From Tersicoccus sp. Bi-70 (GTDB lineage Bacteria > Actinomycetota > Actinomycetes > Actinomycetales > Micrococcaceae), in NCBI RefSeq assembly GCF_001968825.1, contig NZ_MIEU01000016.1, positions 434,001 through 498,000 on the forward strand: a DNA stretch of 64,000 nucleotides. Reading direction: 5' to 3'. A program made the position numbers and the translations under genes. Numbering within the stretch: position 1 is the stretch's first letter; every line of letters begins with the position of its first letter. Shown piece by piece: positions 1-8,384 of this stretch. The notes beneath the pieces are model-generated. The model had not been told where the DNA came from and ran no database searches. It saw only the letters and a list, made by a program, of their open reading frames with translations.

Positions 1-599
1 AGTTCGCGGGCCGCCGCCCCCACCGGCAGGCTCACCTCGAGGCCGGCCAGCTGGTACGGGGTGGCGCCGGTGTTGCGCACGGTCGCCGTCACGCGGACGA
101 CGCCGGTGACACTGAGCTCCAGGTGCCAGGCCAGGGCGAGGCCGGCGGCCTCGTCGGCCAGGTCCAGCCGGACGGTCCCGCCGCAGCCCCCGCCGTTTCC
201 CGTATTCCCGCCGTCGGGCACGTGCACGCGAGCCTCGACCAGTCGCCAGCGCGGAGAGAAGTCCGCACCGCCTCGGCTGCCGCGCAGTGCGGCCCGTCCC
301 CGCCACCCGTCGGCGGCCGCGGGCACGACCGGCGGCGCAACGGGGTCGTCCCAGCCCGAGTGCGTGACCGGCGGGGAGAACGCCACGGCCGGCGGCGGCG
401 TCGGGCCGAGGTCCGCGCCCCAGTGCAGGAACGCGGGCGCCCGGCGGGGGCGGTGCTGGTCGGGAGGGCCGGGGTCGGGGTGCGGCAGGTCCAGCAGGAC
501 GCTGACGCCGGCGGCCCGCAGATACACGGAGTCGGACGCAGCGTCGGACATGGAGCCGGATCCAGCGCCGGACGGCGATGCCGGGGTGGGGAGGGTCAT
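1..599 (-). CDS. alpha-galactosidase (GH36), N-terminal part, runs off the left edge
   Basis: The visible 199 residues are the N-terminal beta-sandwich region of a GH36 alpha-galactosidase; the catalytic barrel lies outside the window. The family signature FLHWGADLG is at residues 57-65, followed by a typical PRWRL stretch. The family removes terminal alpha-linked galactose from melibiose or raffinose-type sugars. The ATG at 599 has an AAAGGA ribosome site five bases upstream; a second Met is at residue 17. It is the last visible gene of a five-gene minus-strand operon, 31 bp after the lacZ stop, so alpha- and beta-galactosides are probably both used. The assignment rests on the N-terminal signature and context only. 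Confidence 0.8.
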   Translation of the reverse strand, partial: MTLPTPASPSGAGSGSMSDAASDSVYLRAAGVSVLLDLPHPDPGPPDQHRPRRAPAFLHWGADLGPTPPPAVAFSPPVTHSGWDDPVAPPVVPAAADGWRGRAALRGSRGGADFSPRWRLVEARVHVPDGGNTGNGGGCGGTVRLDLADEAAGLALAWHLELSVTGVVRVTATVRNTGATPYQLAGLEVSLPVGAAARE

Positions 600-630
600 G
601 CGGTCCTTTCGGGGCCGGGGTGGGGCACGG

Positions 631-3600
631 TCAGCGCGCCGTGAGGAACTCGACGGTGAAGGTCGCCTCGTGCAGGACGAGCCGGTGCTCGGGTTCGACG
701 TCGACGCCGCAGGAGCGGCTGCCGATGCCGTGCTGGGCGACGTCGAGGTGCAGGTGCAGCACGTCCGAGTCGGGCAGCTCGTGCGGGTGGTCGGCGGCGG
801 CGAGCTGGGCCGGGGTGTGTCGCTGGACGTTGACGTTCAGCCAGCCGTCGACGGAGTCCGCGGCGTGCACCCGCACGGTCAGGACCGCCGGCGCGTCCTG
901 CCCGGCCCGCAGCTGGAGCCAGCGCACGCCGCGGCGGTTGCCGTTCTCCTGCGGGGACGGGTAGCTCGTGATGAACTCGTCCACGGCCAGCCGGTGCCGG
1001 CCGACGCGCGCACCGATCGCCGTGTCCGCGTAGCTCTCCTGCGGGCCGGGCCCGAACCACTGCACGGTATCGATCGGTGCGGCATCCGCAGCAGCGCCCA
1101 GCACCGCCGGCAGCGTCAGCACGATGCCCTCGCGCGCGGCGGCCAGCGGGTGCTCGGCGGCGCTGCCCTCGGGGGTGATCGTGACCGTCAGCGCGACCCC
1201 GCCCGGCGTCGGCCGCCACGTCGTCGTCAACCGTGCCGCGGCGTCGCCCGCCGGCTCGCCCCACCGTTCGACGCGGGTCAGGGCTCCGTCGCGGTCGTCC
1301 CTGTCCAGGCCGCGGACGTCGACGGTGCGTCGCTGCCAGTCCCCCAGCCGGTGCTCCGCCCACGGCTGCGCGGCGGCGACCGGCACGAGGTCGGTACCCG
1401 CGTCGGCATCCCAGTCGAAGCCGGGCCGGTCGATGCGGCGGGTGTCCCGCGTCGGCTCGATGGTGCCACGGTCGTTGTCGGTCGGTGCGCGGTCCAGGCA
1501 CAGCGCCAGCCCCAGCAGGGGGATGCTGCCGAGGGAGGACGGCTCTCCGGTCGCGGTGAACGCCGCAATCCCGACCTGCCGGACGTCCTCGACGCCGTCG
1601 GCCGCGTCCGGTACCGCGCTGCCCGGTGCCGCGGGGACGGCCGGTGCGGGGCCGGGCGGCGGGCCGGCGAGCCGGCTCTGCCCGACCGCGACGACGTGCC
1701 CGGCCGGTGCCCAGGGAGTGTCCGCGGCGAGCGCCGCCGTCACCACGAGCCAGCTCTCCGGGCGCACCGCGACCGGGTCGGCCGGGTCGGTCCCGTCCCC
1801 CGGGCCGTCGCCGGCGACGCCGGCCCTGTGCCGGGTCCGCACGGTCAACTCGGGCAGGGTCAGATCGGGGACGGCGGCGATGCCCGTCTCGCCGGCCGGC
1901 ACGGGCGGCAACGGCAGCTCACCGTCGGCGATGGCGACGCCGTCCACCTCGCGGCGCCAGGTGAAGCGCAGGTAGCCGGTGTCCACAGCGGTGTTGCGGT
2001 TGCGCACCGTGACCCGCCCGTCGTCGCCGACGGTGATCCTGACCGGCTCGAACGTCGCCCGGATGTCCAGCAGCGCCGGGCTGGGCGTGCCGTCGGGGAA
2101 GCAGACGCCGTCCAGGACGAAGGTGCCGTCGTGGATCGGCTCACCGAAGTCCCCACCGTGGGCGTGATAGGGCGTGCCGTCGGGGGTGGCGGTGGCGATG
2201 CCGTGGTCCTTCCACTCCCAGATGAAGCCGCCGGCGCACCGCGGGTGCCGGTCGATCAGCTGCTCGTACCGGGCCAGGCCGCCGGGGCCATTGCCCATCG
2301 CGTGGCCGTACTCGCACAGCACGAAGGGGCGGGTGGCGAGCCGTTCCTGGCGGTCGTCGGGCACGCTGGGCACCAGATCCCCGGCGAGGAGGTGCTCGCA
2401 CTCGCGGTACGTCGGGTACATCCGGGAGTAGACGTCGGTGTAGGCGGACTCCCGGTCCCCCTCGTAGTGCACGGGTAGCGGGCAGCCGCGTTCCTTCAAC
2501 CACGCGGTCATGGCGGCGAGGTTGGCCCCGGTGCCGGACTCGTTGCCGAGCGAGACCATCACGACGCACGGGTGGTTCTTGTCGCGCTCCCAGGTCCGGG
2601 CGATCCGGTCCAGGTACGCGTCACGCCAGGCCGGGTCGTCGCTGGGGTTGCGCCGCCACTGCTGGTGCACGAAGCCGTGCGTCTCCAGGTCGCACTCGTC
2701 GATCACCCACAGGCCGAGCTCGTCGGCCAGTTCCAGCAGGTGGTGGGCGGGTGGGTAGTGACTGGTGCGGATGGCGTTGATGTTGTGCCGCTTCATCCGG
2801 ATCAGCTCGGTGCGCGTGAACTCCTCGGTCACGGCCCGCCCCGTCTCGGGGTGGAACTCGTGCCGGTTGACGCCGCGCAGCCGCACGCGCCGGCCGTTGG
2901 CCAGCAGCACGGCGTCGCGGATCTCGATGCGCCGGAACCCGGTCCGAAGAGTCACCGTCTCCCCCGGCGCCTCGACGCGCACGGTCCAGCGGCGCGGCGC
3001 GTCGTCGGACCACGGGTCCACCGGGCCGACCTCGATCCGCTGCCGGTGGGCGCCGACCGTGACGTCGACGCCGAGCTCGGGCAGGTGCAGCCGCACCGGG
3101 AACGCGTCCTCCGGGGCGGTGACGGTGACGTCGAGGATGCCGGTGCCGGCCTCGGGGTCCCGGTCCGCGGCGAGGTCCACGTCGTCGATGCCGGCCTGCG
3201 GACGCAGCCGCAGGGTCACGGGGCGGAAGATGCCGGGCAGCCACCACTGGTCCTGGTCCTCCAGGTAGCTGGCGGCGCTGAACCGGTGGACGCGGACCTG
3301 CAGGACGTTGATGCCGGGGTGCACGTGTGGGGCGACGTCGAACTCGTGCACCAGGCGGCTGCCGGTGGCCCAGCCGACCGGGCTGCCGTTGACCCACACG
3401 GCGTACGCGCCGTCCACCCCGTCGAACCGCACCAGCAGCGCCCGGGCGTCCTGCCACCCGCGCAGGGGGTGCTCCGTGTCCTCTCCTCCGTCGTCAGGTC
3501 CCGGCAGGGTGAACTCGACGCGGTGGTCGCCGACGGCGCTGTCGTCGGGCACGAACGGCGGGTCGACCGGGAACGGGTAGTTGACGTTGGTGTACCAGGG

Positions 3601-3888
3601 CGCGCCCCACGGGCCGCGCCCGGCCGGCTCGCCGCCCTGGAGCACCCAGTGCCCGGGCACCTTCACCCGGTCCGGGTAGGCGTGGCCGGGCTCGGCGTGT
3701 TCGCCGGGCATGGCGGGCGCGTCGGTGCGGTGCGCGGTCCAGCGGAACTGCCAGTCCCCGTCCAGGGAGACGCTGGGCGCGGTGCTCTCGAGCGCGGCGG
3801 CCGGTGAGAGGGCGCCGGCGCCAGGCGCGGTGCTGTGCTCCCAGCCGTCCGGCAACAGCTCGACGCCCGTCGTCGTCTCGGCCGTCAC
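631..3888 (-). CDS. lacZ: beta-galactosidase, GH2 LacZ type
   Basis: A 1085-residue GH2 beta-galactosidase, close to the usual LacZ length of about 1020-1050. Order of parts: sugar-binding jelly roll (SLDGDWQFRW near residue 40), immunoglobulin-like domain, TIM barrel, and the C-terminal beta-galactosidase small-chain domain. The acid/base Glu is E450 in LGNESGTG and the nucleophile is E526 in LCEYGHAMGN; the ETHGF and RTSHYPP barrel motifs are also present. It hydrolyses lactose or other beta-galactosides in the cytoplasm. No signal peptide is seen. The GTG start at 3888 overlaps the stop of the permease gene (GTGA), the same coupling used elsewhere in the operon. The released galactose can be taken by the divergent galT-galK. 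Confidence 0.93.
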   Translation of the reverse strand: MTAETTTGVELLPDGWEHSTAPGAGALSPAAALESTAPSVSLDGDWQFRWTAHRTDAPAMPGEHAEPGHAYPDRVKVPGHWVLQGGEPAGRGPWGAPWYTNVNYPFPVDPPFVPDDSAVGDHRVEFTLPGPDDGGEDTEHPLRGWQDARALLVRFDGVDGAYAVWVNGSPVGWATGSRLVHEFDVAPHVHPGINVLQVRVHRFSAASYLEDQDQWWLPGIFRPVTLRLRPQAGIDDVDLAADRDPEAGTGILDVTVTAPEDAFPVRLHLPELGVDVTVGAHRQRIEVGPVDPWSDDAPRRWTVRVEAPGETVTLRTGFRRIEIRDAVLLANGRRVRLRGVNRHEFHPETGRAVTEEFTRTELIRMKRHNINAIRTSHYPPAHHLLELADELGLWVIDECDLETHGFVHQQWRRNPSDDPAWRDAYLDRIARTWERDKNHPCVVMVSLGNESGTGANLAAMTAWLKERGCPLPVHYEGDRESAYTDVYSRMYPTYRECEHLLAGDLVPSVPDDRQERLATRPFVLCEYGHAMGNGPGGLARYEQLIDRHPRCAGGFIWEWKDHGIATATPDGTPYHAHGGDFGEPIHDGTFVLDGVCFPDGTPSPALLDIRATFEPVRITVGDDGRVTVRNRNTAVDTGYLRFTWRREVDGVAIADGELPLPPVPAGETGIAAVPDLTLPELTVRTRHRAGVAGDGPGDGTDPADPVAVRPESWLVVTAALAADTPWAPAGHVVAVGQSRLAGPPPGPAPAVPAAPGSAVPDAADGVEDVRQVGIAAFTATGEPSSLGSIPLLGLALCLDRAPTDNDRGTIEPTRDTRRIDRPGFDWDADAGTDLVPVAAAQPWAEHRLGDWQRRTVDVRGLDRDDRDGALTRVERWGEPAGDAAARLTTTWRPTPGGVALTVTITPEGSAAEHPLAAAREGIVLTLPAVLGAAADAAPIDTVQWFGPGPQESYADTAIGARVGRHRLAVDEFITSYPSPQENGNRRGVRWLQLRAGQDAPAVLTVRVHAADSVDGWLNVNVQRHTPAQLAAADHPHELPDSDVLHLHLDVAQHGIGSRSCGVDVEPEHRLVLHEATFTVEFLTAR

Positions 3889-4793
3889 TTGTTGGCGCCC
3901 AGCGTCAGGCCGGACACGAAGTGCTTCTGCAGCAGCACGTAGATCAACACGGTCGGCAGCGCGACGAGGATCGCCCCGGCGGCGATGAGGTTGTTGTCGG
4001 TGAAGAAGTTGCCTTTGAGGTTGTTCAGCGCCGTCGTCACCGGCATCAGGGAGCCGTCGCGCAGCAGCACGAGGGCCCAGAAGAAGTCGTTGTAGATCCA
4101 CGCGAACTCGAGGGTGGCCAGGGCCGCGAGCGCCGGCCGGGTCAGCGGCAGGATCACGCTCGTGTACTGCCGCCACACGCTCGCGCCGTCCACCAGGGCC
4201 GCCTCGGTCAGCTCGTGCGGCAGCGTGCGCATGAAGTTGGACAGCACGAACACGCAGAAGCCCATCTGGAACGCGACGTTGATCAGCACGATGCCGACCT
4301 GCGTGTTGTACAGCCCGAGGTTGAGGAACAGCCGGTACAGCGGGGTGATGATCACCTGCTGCGGCAGCAGGTTCGCCGCGGTGAAGAACATCAGCAGCCC
4401 GATGTTCAGGGCGAAGCTGAAGCGGGAGAGCACGAACGCGGCGGCGGAGGCGAGCAGCAGCACGATGATCACCGCGGGGACGGCGATCAGCAGGGAGTTG
4501 AGGAAGAACCGCGGCATCTGGCCCTGGTTCCACGCCGTGATGTAGTTCTGCAGCGTCAGCGTCGTGGGCAGCGACACGTAGCCCTTCGTCGCGGTCTCGG
4601 AGTAGGGACGCAGCGACGTGTACAGCGCCCACAGCAGCGGGATCAGCCACAGCACGGCGCAGACGATGAGGAAGACGTGCAGGACGACGCGGGCCGGCCG
4701 CAGCGGCCTGCGGTGTTCCGCCCCGGCGGGGCGGGTGGTCTCGTCCCGTGCGGGACGGCGGCTGTTCGCCGGCGTGGTCGTGGCCGTGCTCAT
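3885..4793 (-). CDS. sugar ABC transporter permease, MalG-type
   Basis: A 302-residue carbohydrate ABC permease with about six membrane segments. The cytoplasmic coupling motif is EAALVDGASVWRQYTSVILP (EAA loop) near residues 198-217. A basic, disordered tail of about 30 residues precedes the first segment. The length and C-terminal form LGANK fit the MalG/LacG half of a CUT1 importer. The ATG overlaps the stop of the upstream permease (ATGA), so the two are translationally coupled, and its own stop overlaps the lacZ start. No ATPase gene is present in the operon; CUT1 systems in actinobacteria commonly share an MsmK/MsiK-type ATPase encoded elsewhere, which is inference here. Confidence 0.92.
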   Translation of the reverse strand: MSTATTTPANSRRPARDETTRPAGAEHRRPLRPARVVLHVFLIVCAVLWLIPLLWALYTSLRPYSETATKGYVSLPTTLTLQNYITAWNQGQMPRFFLNSLLIAVPAVIIVLLLASAAAFVLSRFSFALNIGLLMFFTAANLLPQQVIITPLYRLFLNLGLYNTQVGIVLINVAFQMGFCVFVLSNFMRTLPHELTEAALVDGASVWRQYTSVILPLTRPALAALATLEFAWIYNDFFWALVLLRDGSLMPVTTALNNLKGNFFTDNNLIAAGAILVALPTVLIYVLLQKHFVSGLTLGANK

Positions 4794-5740
4794 CGGACGT
4801 CCTCCTTCCGGAAGTTCTGGTACAGGTACGTGATGATGAAGGCCAGCGAGATCACGAGCAGGATCACCGCGAGCGCCGAGCCGAAACCGATGCGGCTGGC
4901 CTCGCCGAGGATGTTGTTGGTGATCAGCACGGAGAGCAGCTCGAGGCCGTTGGTGCCCTTGTTGACGATGTAGACGATGTCGAAGGCCCGCAGCCCCTCG
5001 ATCACGGTCACGACGAGGACGACGATGTTGATCGGCTTGAGCGTGGGGAAGACGACCCGGAAGAAGGACTGGGTCTCGGTCGCGCCGTCGAGCGCGGCGG
5101 CCTCCTTGATCTCGGTGTCCACGCCCTTCAGCCCCGCCAGGTAGAGCACCATGATGTAGCCGACGTGGCGCCAGCCGGCAGCCACCAGCACCGCGGGCAG
5201 GTTGATGGAACTGTCGCCGAGCCAGTTGACGTCCGCCCCGGTGAGCTGGTTGATCAGCCCCTGGTCCTGGGAGTAGATCAGCTGCCAGATGAACCCGACG
5301 AGCGCCAGAGACAGCACCACCGGCAGGTAGAACACGCTCTGGTAGATGCGGGTGCCGCGGATCTCCTTGTCGAGCATGACGGCGAGCAGCAGCCCGAGCG
5401 GCGTCGCGATCAGCAGCAGGAACAGCAGCCACAGGACGTTGTGGCTGACCGCGGGCCAGAACGGCGGGTAGATGGTGGCGACCTGCTCGTAGTTGCGGGT
5501 GCCGATGAACCGCGGCGGGGTGACCCCGTTCCAGGTGGTGAACGAGAGCACGATCGACGCGATCGAGGGCCCCCAGATCAGGGCGGCCACCAGCAGGGCC
5601 GGGATGCCGACCATGACGGTGAGGACGATCCGGTCGACCACCGTCAGACGGCGGACCTTCCGGACCGGGCCGGCGGCGGGACCGCGACGAGCCCGGCGGC
5701 CGGGCCGGGTGGTCCTCGCGGGTCGGAGGGTGGTGGTCAC
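4790..5740 (-). CDS. sugar ABC transporter permease, MalF-type
   Basis: A 316-residue CUT1 permease of the MalF/LacF family with six predicted membrane segments after a basic N-terminus. The EAA motif is EIKEAAALDGATETQSFFRV, followed by the conserved FPTLKP. It forms the heterodimeric channel with the next gene. The start is GTG at 5740. Upstream, 82 bp separate it from the binding-protein gene, and that gap contains a GC-rich hairpin. The substrate is inferred to be a galactoside because the two downstream enzymes are beta- and alpha-galactosidases. Confidence 0.92.
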   Translation of the reverse strand: MTTTLRPARTTRPGRRARRGPAAGPVRKVRRLTVVDRIVLTVMVGIPALLVAALIWGPSIASIVLSFTTWNGVTPPRFIGTRNYEQVATIYPPFWPAVSHNVLWLLFLLLIATPLGLLLAVMLDKEIRGTRIYQSVFYLPVVLSLALVGFIWQLIYSQDQGLINQLTGADVNWLGDSSINLPAVLVAAGWRHVGYIMVLYLAGLKGVDTEIKEAAALDGATETQSFFRVVFPTLKPINIVVLVVTVIEGLRAFDIVYIVNKGTNGLELLSVLITNNILGEASRIGFGSALAVILLVISLAFIITYLYQNFRKEDVR

Positions 5741-5764
5741 GATGGTGCCTTCCTGCTCACGGGC

Positions 5765-5809
5765 CGCGGGGCCGGCTGCGCCATCGTCGGATCGCTGCGA
5801 CCGGCCCCG
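5765..5809 (-). terminator. intercistronic hairpin after the sugar-binding-protein gene
   Basis: A 9-bp perfect stem (CGGGGCCGG with CCGGCCCCG) encloses a 25-base loop in the gap between the binding-protein gene and the first permease. Such hairpins commonly stabilise the mRNA of the binding protein or partly stop transcription, so that binding protein is made in excess of membrane subunits. There is no T-run, so it is not a classic terminator. Confidence 0.4.
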
Positions 5810-5822
5810 TGGTCTGTCCGGC

Positions 5823-7199
5823 TCATCCGGCGAAGATGGCCTTCTTCTGCTCCTCGATGCTGCTCACCAGCGGGTTGATGTCCTTCGGGTTCTGGATGAA
5901 CTTCTGGATCGACGGGATCATCACGGTCGACGCGAAGTCGGGGCGGGTGTCCCGATCCATGAACTGGGCGATGTGCTTGGCGGAGGAGACGACCTCGACG
6001 GCCTTCTTCTGCAGTGCCGTGTACCCGGAGGTGTCGAAGTCCTTGGCGGCCCCGACGATCGACTTGTCCGTCTGGACGTTGATCTTCTCTGCGTCCTTTG
6101 TGCCGAGGAACTTGAGGAACTCGAGCGCGCCGTTGGCGTTCTTGGCCTTCGAGGACATCATGAAGCCGTCGATCGGGGCGTCGATCGAGTCGGTGCCGTT
6201 CTCGTCGTTGATCTTCGGGAAGGTGAAGAAGTCCAGGTCGTCCAGGTCGGCCGAGGAGGAGCCCGGTGTCTGGAACTGCTGGGCCACGAACAGGCCGAGC
6301 AGGTAGGTGCCGGTCTTCTTCTGCTGCAGGCCCTGCGCGGCCTCCTGCCAGGTGCGGCCGAGCGAGCCGGACTGGTGGTACGGCAACAGGGTGCCCCAGG
6401 TGTTGAAGACCTCCTTGACCCGGTCCTGGTCCCAGGACTCCTTGCCGCCCATCAGGTCGACGTGGAACTGGTAGCCGTTCAGGCGCATGTTGAGGATGTC
6501 GAACGTGCCCATGGCCGGCCAGCCGTCCTTGTCGGCGAACCCGATGGGCGTCAGGCCGTCGCTCTTCATGCCCTTGGCCAGGTCGACGTACTCGGTCAGG
6601 GTGGTGGGGACCTTGTAGCCCTTCGACTCGAAGACCGACTTCCGGTAGAAGACCGCCCACGGGTAGTAGGTGAACGGCACGAAGTACTGCTTGCCGTCCG
6701 TGGCCGTCGCGGCCTGCTTGAACGAGTCGTTGAACGAGCCGCCGATGGACTCCCACACGCTGGAGATATCGGCCGCGAGGCCCTGGTCGGCGAAGAACTT
6801 CATCCGGAAGCCGGAGAACCAGGTGAACACGTCGTCCGGAGCACCCTGCAGGTAGCTGTTGATCGACTCCTGGAAGGTGTTGTGGTCGACCGTGTTGACG
6901 TTCACCTTGAGGCCGCTGTTGGCCTTGGTGAAGGCGTCCACCACCTTCTGGTAGGCGGCCTTCGGCACGGCGTCCGACTGGTTCGAGCCGAAGCTGACGG
7001 TGCCCGTCGCGGCGCCCGACGTGGTGGCCGGCGCGGTGGTCGAGGTTCCGCCGCACGCGGTCAGCAGGCCGAGGGCCGACAGGCCGAGCGCTCCCCCGAG
7101 CACGGAGCGGCGGGACAGGTCGACCCGGGCGAGCGGGTTGACCGACGACGGCGACGGGGACAGGGGCCGCGCGGAGGCGGGCCGATCGAAGATTCCCAT
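5823..7199 (-). CDS. galactoside-binding lipoprotein of the ABC importer
   Basis: A 458-residue extracellular solute-binding protein (family 1). The N-terminus carries a twin-arginine motif (SRRSVLGG near residues 29-36) and a lipobox ending in LTAC near residues 44-47, so it is probably a Tat-exported lipoprotein anchored on the outer face of the membrane. The mature part has the usual MalE-like features (TKAN, YPWAVFYRK, TFPKIN). A GAGGAG ribosome site precedes the ATG at 7199. First gene of the minus-strand galactoside operon, divergent from the DeoR-type regulator. It presumably captures lactose, melibiose or an oligogalactoside; the sugar cannot be read from sequence. Confidence 0.9.
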   Translation of the reverse strand: MGIFDRPASARPLSPSPSSVNPLARVDLSRRSVLGGALGLSALGLLTACGGTSTTAPATTSGAATGTVSFGSNQSDAVPKAAYQKVVDAFTKANSGLKVNVNTVDHNTFQESINSYLQGAPDDVFTWFSGFRMKFFADQGLAADISSVWESIGGSFNDSFKQAATATDGKQYFVPFTYYPWAVFYRKSVFESKGYKVPTTLTEYVDLAKGMKSDGLTPIGFADKDGWPAMGTFDILNMRLNGYQFHVDLMGGKESWDQDRVKEVFNTWGTLLPYHQSGSLGRTWQEAAQGLQQKKTGTYLLGLFVAQQFQTPGSSSADLDDLDFFTFPKINDENGTDSIDAPIDGFMMSSKAKNANGALEFLKFLGTKDAEKINVQTDKSIVGAAKDFDTSGYTALQKKAVEVVSSAKHIAQFMDRDTRPDFASTVMIPSIQKFIQNPKDINPLVSSIEEQKKAIFAG

Positions 7200-7568
7200 G
7201 ACGACTCCTCGGGGTTGGGCTGGACGGGGACGGCGACGTCGTCTCGCCGGCCGGTGGCCCCGAGATCGCGTACCGGAACCCGGTCACCCAATCCAACAGA
7301 AACCACCATGTTTCGACGTTGGAAAGAATGTGCCAGACATCACAGACTGTGTCAACGACCGATTTGCGCATCGGCTGGTGACCAGCGAAGATAAGACAGC
7401 TGACGATTCAGCGGCGTCCCGGACCACGATGTTCGAAAGTGTTGACATCGGTATCGGCGGCGGGGCACGCTGACACACGACCACGGCGCTCGTCCTCGCG
7501 CTCCGGCGTCGTCGTCCCGTCAGCTCCGCCCGTCCCGCCGTCAGCCACCAGCCCGCCGAGGAGGTCCC
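7200..7568. promoter_or_regulatory. divergent control region of the galactose locus
   Basis: This 369-bp gap is less GC-rich than its surroundings and has no gene. On the minus strand a TTGACA box (7350-7355) lies 17 bp from CACATT (7327-7332), placing a start near 7320. On the plus strand TTGACA (7442-7447) precedes the regulator gene, with only a weak -10. Related words lie at both promoters: ATGTTTCGACGTTGGAAAG at 7308-7326 over the minus-strand start, and ATGTTCGAAAGTGTTGAC at 7429-7446 over the plus-strand -35. Read on one strand they share CAAC..TTCGA(A)ACAT. These are good candidates for operators of the DeoR-type regulator. A GAGGAGG ribosome site at 7558-7564 serves the plus-strand gene. 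Confidence 0.55.
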
Positions 7569-8384
7569 GTGCTCGCCGCCCAGCGTCAGCAGGCCATCGT
7601 CGATCGGCTGCAGGCCGAGGGCGTGGTCCGGGTGACCGATCTCGTGCACGCCTTCGACGTCTCGGACATGACCGTCCGCCGGGACCTGGACGCCCTCGCG
7701 CGGCGCGGCCTGCTGATCAAGGTGCACGGCGGTGCCACCCTGCGCAGCTCGCCGACCTCGGAGGAGCCCGGTTTCGCCGCCAAGGCCGCGCGCGACGGCG
7801 CCGAGAAGGCCGCGATCGCGGCGGCCGCCGTCGAGCTGATCGAGCCCGGCATGGCCATCGCCCTGAACTCGGGCACCACCACCCACGCCCTGGCGCAGCT
7901 GCTCGCCCCGATCCCCGACCTGACTGTCGTCACCAACTCCCCGCGCGTCGCCGAGGTGCTCTGGAGCTTCGACACGTCGGTCACCGGCCGGCCCGGGCCG
8001 ACCGTCATCGCCACCGGCGGGGTCCGCACCCCCTCCGACGCCCTCGTCGGGCCCCTCGCGGTGCACGCGCTGAGCACCCTGAACGTCGACGTGTGCTTCA
8101 TGGGGGTGCACGGCATCTCCCTGGAACGCGGCATCACCACCCCGAACCTGCTGGAAGCGGAGACCAACCAGCAGATGCTCGAGTCCGCCTCACGGCTGTG
8201 CGTGCTCGCGGACCACACCAAGTTCGGCCTGTCCGGGCTCAGCCGCATCGCCGGCCTCGAGGAGGTCCAGACCCTGATCACCGACGAGGCCATGAGCCCC
8301 TCCGCCGTCGACCTGCTCCGCGGCTACATCGACGAGGTGGTCCTCGCGCCCCTCGGTGCGCCCGCCCAAGGGGTCGGCACGTGA
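7569..8384 (+). CDS. DeoR-family transcriptional regulator of the galactose locus
   Basis: A 271-residue DeoR/GlpR-type regulator. The N-terminal winged helix-turn-helix spans residues 4-58 (QRQQAIVDRLQAEGVVRVTD, then SDMTVRRDLDALARRGL), and the C-terminal sugar-phosphate-sensing domain contains NSGTTTHALAQLL and the ADHTKFG motif. These proteins usually repress until a sugar phosphate binds. GTG start after a strong GAGGAGG site. Its stop overlaps the galT start (GTGA), so regulator, galT and galK form one transcript, opposite to the uptake operon. A plausible effector is galactose-1-phosphate or another galactose derivative; this is inference. Confidence 0.9.
   Translation: MLAAQRQQAIVDRLQAEGVVRVTDLVHAFDVSDMTVRRDLDALARRGLLIKVHGGATLRSSPTSEEPGFAAKAARDGAEKAAIAAAAVELIEPGMAIALNSGTTTHALAQLLAPIPDLTVVTNSPRVAEVLWSFDTSVTGRPGPTVIATGGVRTPSDALVGPLAVHALSTLNVDVCFMGVHGISLERGITTPNLLEAETNQQMLESASRLCVLADHTKFGLSGLSRIAGLEEVQTLITDEAMSPSAVDLLRGYIDEVVLAPLGAPAQGVGT

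Noticed and set aside
61-2478. 805-codon plus-strand open frame
   Set aside because: It runs opposite the well-supported lacZ; its protein has no recognisable motif and arises because GC-rich codons leave few stops on the other strand.
3885-5740. Frameshift or fusion of the two sugar permeases
   Set aside because: The open frames overlap by ATGA with complete N- and C-terminal features in each, so they are two normal coupled genes.
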